From Bacteroidales bacterium (GTDB lineage: Bacteria; Bacteroidota; Bacteroidia; Bacteroidales; UBA932): 40,211 nt of DNA. Below are positions 36,868-40,211 of the stretch, piece by piece. The stretch lies in NCBI GenBank assembly GCA_022774085.1, contig JALFNZ010000062.1, positions 1-40,211 on the forward strand, given 5' to 3'. Every line of letters begins with the position of its first letter. Positions within the stretch are counted from its first letter, which is position 1. The position numbers and the translations under genes were made by a program. The notes under the pieces are model-generated. The model was not told the origin of the DNA, ran no database searches, and saw only the letters and a program-made list of their open reading frames with translations.

Positions 36868-37257
36868 CTATTCGTCTTCGCCAAAGCTTTTCTTGAGCAT
36901 CGTGATTATTTCATTCTTTGTTGCAATGGTTTCCTCCAGATATGAGACCATTTTTTCGAGTTCGGCAATCCGTCTGTCCCGTTCCTTTATTTTTTCTTCA
37001 TATTCAGCCTGAAGGTCACGGAGTTTACCGGGATTGTCAATTTGTGCCGGCATGTAGCCAAGGACAATTTCTTCGGTGGGAGTATTGGTGATTCGTGCCA
37101 TCTTCAGGATGTGCTGATTCATCATGGATGTACTTCCTTTCTCCAATTCCCGGTATGCTGTAATGGAAATCCCCAGCAGGTCGGCCATCTCTTCCTGAGT
37201 CATTTTCCGCTGCTTTCTGAACTTGCATACATTGTCCTTTATGGAATTGTTGTCCAT
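36868..37257 (-). CDS. XRE-family helix-turn-helix regulator with C-terminal coiled coil
   Basis: VCKFRKQRKMTQEEMADLLGISITAYRELEKGSTSMMNQHILKMARITN + LQAEYEEKIKERDRRIAELEKMVSYLEETIATKNEIITMLKK. Confidence 0.9.
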   Translation of the reverse strand: MDNNSIKDNVCKFRKQRKMTQEEMADLLGISITAYRELEKGSTSMMNQHILKMARITNTPTEEIVLGYMPAQIDNPGKLRDLQAEYEEKIKERDRRIAELEKMVSYLEETIATKNEIITMLKKSFGEDE

Positions 37258-37311
37258 AGAAATTTTCCTTTGTTCTTCCGGCAAAAATATTGGTAAAACT
37301 TGTGCCCGTTA

Positions 37312-37328
37312 AACAAGATTTGCTTGTT
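37312..37328. promoter_or_regulatory. Putative operator O1 (dyad)
   Basis: AACAAG-ATTTG-CTTGTT. Confidence 0.55.
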
Positions 37329-37404
37329 AAAAGCAAGAAAAAATTATTAAAAATTGAAAAAATCGCTTAAAACAGAAAAACTTGCATGGTTATAGCCTGC
37401 GAAT

Positions 37405-37421
37405 AACAAGAATTGGTTGTT
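37405..37421. promoter_or_regulatory. Putative operator O2 (dyad)
   Basis: AACAAG-AATTG-GTTGTT, within the longer dyad AATAACAA..TTGTTATT (37402-37424); 15/17 identical to O1. Confidence 0.55.
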
Positions 37422-37435
37422 ATTTTTCCATACAA

Positions 37436-37657
37436 ATGCCAGATTTGCAAAAAATGATTGGGCGTATGAAAGACAGGAAAACACGAAAATTTGAACAGGT
37501 ATGCCAGGATCTTGTGACTTCGACCAACCCGACCGAGGGTGGTTTCCTTGATAGTTGCCGTTCCAGAGGGCTGTCCGTGAAGGTGGCTCAGAACATGGTC
37601 TATGAGTATTTTGGAATGTCCGTTTCTGAAATGACAAGGCTTTTGCAGGGTGGGTAA
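37436..37657 (+). CDS. Small protein of unknown function (73 aa from the internal Met)
   Basis: MPDLQKMIGRMKDRKTRKFEQVCQDLVTSTNPTEGGFLDSCRSRGLSVKVAQNMVYEYFGMSVSEMTRLLQGG; divergent from the HTH gene; ORF opens at 37382. Confidence 0.6.
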   Translation: MPDLQKMIGRMKDRKTRKFEQVCQDLVTSTNPTEGGFLDSCRSRGLSVKVAQNMVYEYFGMSVSEMTRLLQGG

Positions 37658-37692
37658 TATGGTGCCTGAATGAAAATTACTTGATTGATTTA

Positions 37693-37723
37693 TTGTTATT
37701 GCGGTTTTATTTTATTAGATTTG
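37693..37723 (+). promoter_or_regulatory. Bacteroidota-type promoter for the EF-G paralog
   Basis: TTG (37693-37695), 20 nt spacer, TAGATTTG (37716-37723). Confidence 0.65.
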
Positions 37724-37784
37724 CGAGGATGTGTCTCGACAGGCACGAAAAGAACATAATTATAAACACATAATATTAAAACTG

Positions 37785-39938
37785 ATGAAAGCTTATTCCA
37801 CTCAAAACATCCGCAATGTGGTTCTTCTTGGCAGTACGAAGTCGGGCAAGACCACATTATCTGAAGCCATGCTCTATGAAGGAAAAGTCATTGACAGACG
37901 TGGAACAGTAGAGGCTAAGAACACAGTCTCAGACAACGCGGAAATCGAACAGATCAACCAGAGGTCAATCTATGCAACTCCTCTTTATGCAGAGTTCATG
38001 GATACCAAATTCAATATCATCGATACTCCGGGTGCAGATGACTTCGTAGGTGGAGCTGTGTCTGCATTCAAGGTATGCGATACCGGAGTCCTTCTTATCA
38101 ATGCACAGCAGGGTGTTGAGGTCGGAACACAGATTTTCAGACGCTATGCCCGTGAGTATGACATTCCATTGATTGTCGCTGTAAACCAGCTCGACGGTGA
38201 CAAGGCCAACTGGGAAGGCACTCTGGATTCAATGAAAGAGGCGTTTGGCAACAAGCCGGTCATCATCCAGTTCCCTGTGAACGTAGGACCTTCATTCGAC
38301 GGCTTCGTTGATGTGCTTACAATGAAATATTACCATTTCACCGATGAGAACGGTACCCGCCAGGACCTCGAGATTCCTGCCGACCTGAAAGACCAGGCAG
38401 ATGAGCTTCGCCAGGCTTTGATTGACCGTGCAGCCGAGTATGACGACACTTTGATGGAGAAATACTTCGAGACAGGTGAACTTTCCGAGGATGAAATCCG
38501 CCAGGGTCTTGGAATCGGTATCCGCCAGGGTGAGGTTTACCCTGTATTCTGCCTTTCTGCAAAGAAAGACATAGGAGTCAAGAGGCTTATGCAGTTCACA
38601 ATCCGTGTTGCTGCTTCTCCTGCGGAAAAGAAAGCCCTTACAAAGGATTTGAATGAAATCGAGTGCAAGCAGGATGCTCCTACTACACTCTTTATATATA
38701 AGACAGCCGTTGAGCAGCACCTCGGTGAGGTTGCATATTTCAAGGTTATGTCAGGTGAACTTACAGAAGGCATGGATCTGGAGAATCCGGAGACCGGAGA
38801 CCGTGAGCGTATCTCTGCAATCTATGCAGTGGCAGGCAAGAAGAAAGAGAAGGTTACCGACCTTTATGCCGGAGATATAGGATGTACGGTGAAACTGCGT
38901 GCAGCCAAGACAAATGTAACTCTCTGCACTCCTGGTACTGACATCGCTTTCGAAGAGATTAAGTTCCCTCACTACAAATATCGTTGTGCCGTCAAGGCAA
39001 AAGATCCGAAGGAAGAGGAGAAGGTCAGCGACGCAATGGCTAAGATTGCTGCCGAGGATCCTACTTATGTGATTGAGTATCACAAGGAAATGAAGCAGAC
39101 CATCCTCAAGGCACAGGGTGAGCAGCATGTGAATACTCTCAAATGGAGACTTCAGAAAGAGAATAAGCTTGAAATCGAGTTCTTGGCTCCTAAGATTTCC
39201 TACAGGGAGACCATCACAAAGGTTGCATGTGCAGACTACCGCCACAAGAAACAGTCTGGTGGTGCCGGCCAGTTCGGAGAGGTTCATCTTCTCGTTGCTC
39301 CATATCAGGAGGGCGTAGATCCTGGCAACAAGTTCAAGATTGCCGGAAAAGAGGTGGTACTCAACATCAAAGGCAAGGAAGAGTTTGACCTTCCATGGGG
39401 TGGAAAACTCGAGTTCTACAACTGTATCGTCGGTGGTGCCATCGATGCCCGCTTCATGCCAGCCATCCTCAAGGGTATCAATGACAAGATGAACGAAGGT
39501 CCTCTTACAGGTTCCCTCGCACGCGATATCCGCGTATATGTATATGACGGAAAGATGCACCCGGTTGATTCAAACGAAATCTCATTCGTTCTTGCTGCGC
39601 GCAATGCTTTCAAAGAAGCATTCCGCAATGCCGGTCCTAAGATTATGGAGCCTATCTACAATGTTGAGGTTCTCACTCCGAGCGAGTACATGGGATCCTG
39701 CATGTCCGATCTTCAGAACCGTCGTGCCCTTATCGAAGGAATGGGTAATGACAAGGGATTTGACACTATCAAGGCAAGGGTTCCTCTGGCTGAACTCTAC
39801 CGTTACTCCACAACCCTCAGTTCCCTCACATCAGGAAGCGCAACCTTCAAAATGGAATTTGCTGACTACCAGCCAGTTCCTGCTGATGTTCAGGAGAAGC
39901 TCCTGAAGGCATACATGGAAGAAGACAAAGAAGACTAA
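37785..39938 (+). CDS. Elongation factor G paralog (EF-G2 type)
   Basis: EF-G domain order with divergent G motifs: GSTKSGKTT, DTPGADDF, NQLD; C-term domain IV/V (..MEPIYNVEVLTPSEYMGSCMSDLQNRRALIEGM..). Start at MKAYSTQNIRNVVLLGS. Confidence 0.93.
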   Translation: MKAYSTQNIRNVVLLGSTKSGKTTLSEAMLYEGKVIDRRGTVEAKNTVSDNAEIEQINQRSIYATPLYAEFMDTKFNIIDTPGADDFVGGAVSAFKVCDTGVLLINAQQGVEVGTQIFRRYAREYDIPLIVAVNQLDGDKANWEGTLDSMKEAFGNKPVIIQFPVNVGPSFDGFVDVLTMKYYHFTDENGTRQDLEIPADLKDQADELRQALIDRAAEYDDTLMEKYFETGELSEDEIRQGLGIGIRQGEVYPVFCLSAKKDIGVKRLMQFTIRVAASPAEKKALTKDLNEIECKQDAPTTLFIYKTAVEQHLGEVAYFKVMSGELTEGMDLENPETGDRERISAIYAVAGKKKEKVTDLYAGDIGCTVKLRAAKTNVTLCTPGTDIAFEEIKFPHYKYRCAVKAKDPKEEEKVSDAMAKIAAEDPTYVIEYHKEMKQTILKAQGEQHVNTLKWRLQKENKLEIEFLAPKISYRETITKVACADYRHKKQSGGAGQFGEVHLLVAPYQEGVDPGNKFKIAGKEVVLNIKGKEEFDLPWGGKLEFYNCIVGGAIDARFMPAILKGINDKMNEGPLTGSLARDIRVYVYDGKMHPVDSNEISFVLAARNAFKEAFRNAGPKIMEPIYNVEVLTPSEYMGSCMSDLQNRRALIEGMGNDKGFDTIKARVPLAELYRYSTTLSSLTSGSATFKMEFADYQPVPADVQEKLLKAYMEEDKED

Positions 39939-39957
39939 TCCTCTCCATAACCGATTC

Positions 39958-39990
39958 AAACGCGTTCCTCACCACGGGAACGCGTTTTTT
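39958..39990 (+). terminator. Rho-independent terminator after the EF-G paralog
   Basis: AAACGCGTTCC / GGAACGCGTTT perfect 11 bp stem followed by T-tract. Confidence 0.9.
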
Positions 39991-40155
39991 GTTGTTCCAT
40001 GGTATCAGAGCTTTCTGTCACTTAATCAGATAATTTTAACAGTTTGACAAGTCATAATTGAACAAATTGGAAACAATCTGGACGATAGTAATAACAATAA
40101 TAACCGAATGTTGAATATCTTTGCATCCGGCTTAAATTAATAACCAAAGATATTT

Positions 40156-40211
40156 ATGAAAAAGAATTCTATCTTCCTTTCTCTTGCTCTTGTGGTTGCT
40201 GCATGTGGCCA
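40156..40211 (+). CDS. Start of a lipoprotein CDS (3' truncated by window edge)
   Basis: MKKNSIFLSLALVVAACG..: signal peptide with lipobox-like VAAC; TATCTTTG at 40116-40123 upstream. Confidence 0.6.
   Translation, partial: MKKNSIFLSLALVVAACG

Noticed and set aside
38751-39560. 269 aa minus-strand ORF inside the EF-G paralog
   Set aside because: Antisense shadow ORF; the sense strand is unambiguously EF-G.

Overview
This window looks like a core chromosomal segment from a Bacteroidales-type (Bacteroidota) genome. It is densely coding, with several TTG-N~20-TAnnTTTG promoters. The genes are mostly housekeeping: the frdA/frdB end, hflX, a TonB protein, ybeY-mnmG, ruvA, sufS-sufE-DUF59, folK, glyS, a PD40/SPOR envelope protein, secDF, dnaE, a thiL-like gene, an NfeD-flotillin-HTH cluster, a DUF4434-Gfo/Idh pair, glmS, mutS, mrp, a DPP7-type S46 peptidase, rnhB, an HTH regulator, a small unknown protein, and an EF-G2-type paralog. 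I see no CRISPR array, transposase, prophage or recognisable defence operon. The least explained signals are: (1) a ~150 bp nested imperfect palindrome (cloverleaf-like, with two differing lateral hairpins) abutting the 3' end of a tRNA-Ser(GCT) gene, next to a GC-rich REP-like hairpin cluster; (2) two identical 16 bp parS-like palindromes, AGTTCCACGTGGAACT, one inside an apparent extra segment of mnmG and one just after its stop; (3) two near-identical 17 bp dyad operators between a divergent XRE/coiled-coil regulator and a tiny unknown ORF; (4) an EF-G paralog without the canonical GTPase catalytic motifs; (5) a pair of highly similar Gfo/Idh paralogs, one ending on a GH3 C-terminal remnant. 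All calls were made by eye from the sequence and translations. No database search was run.
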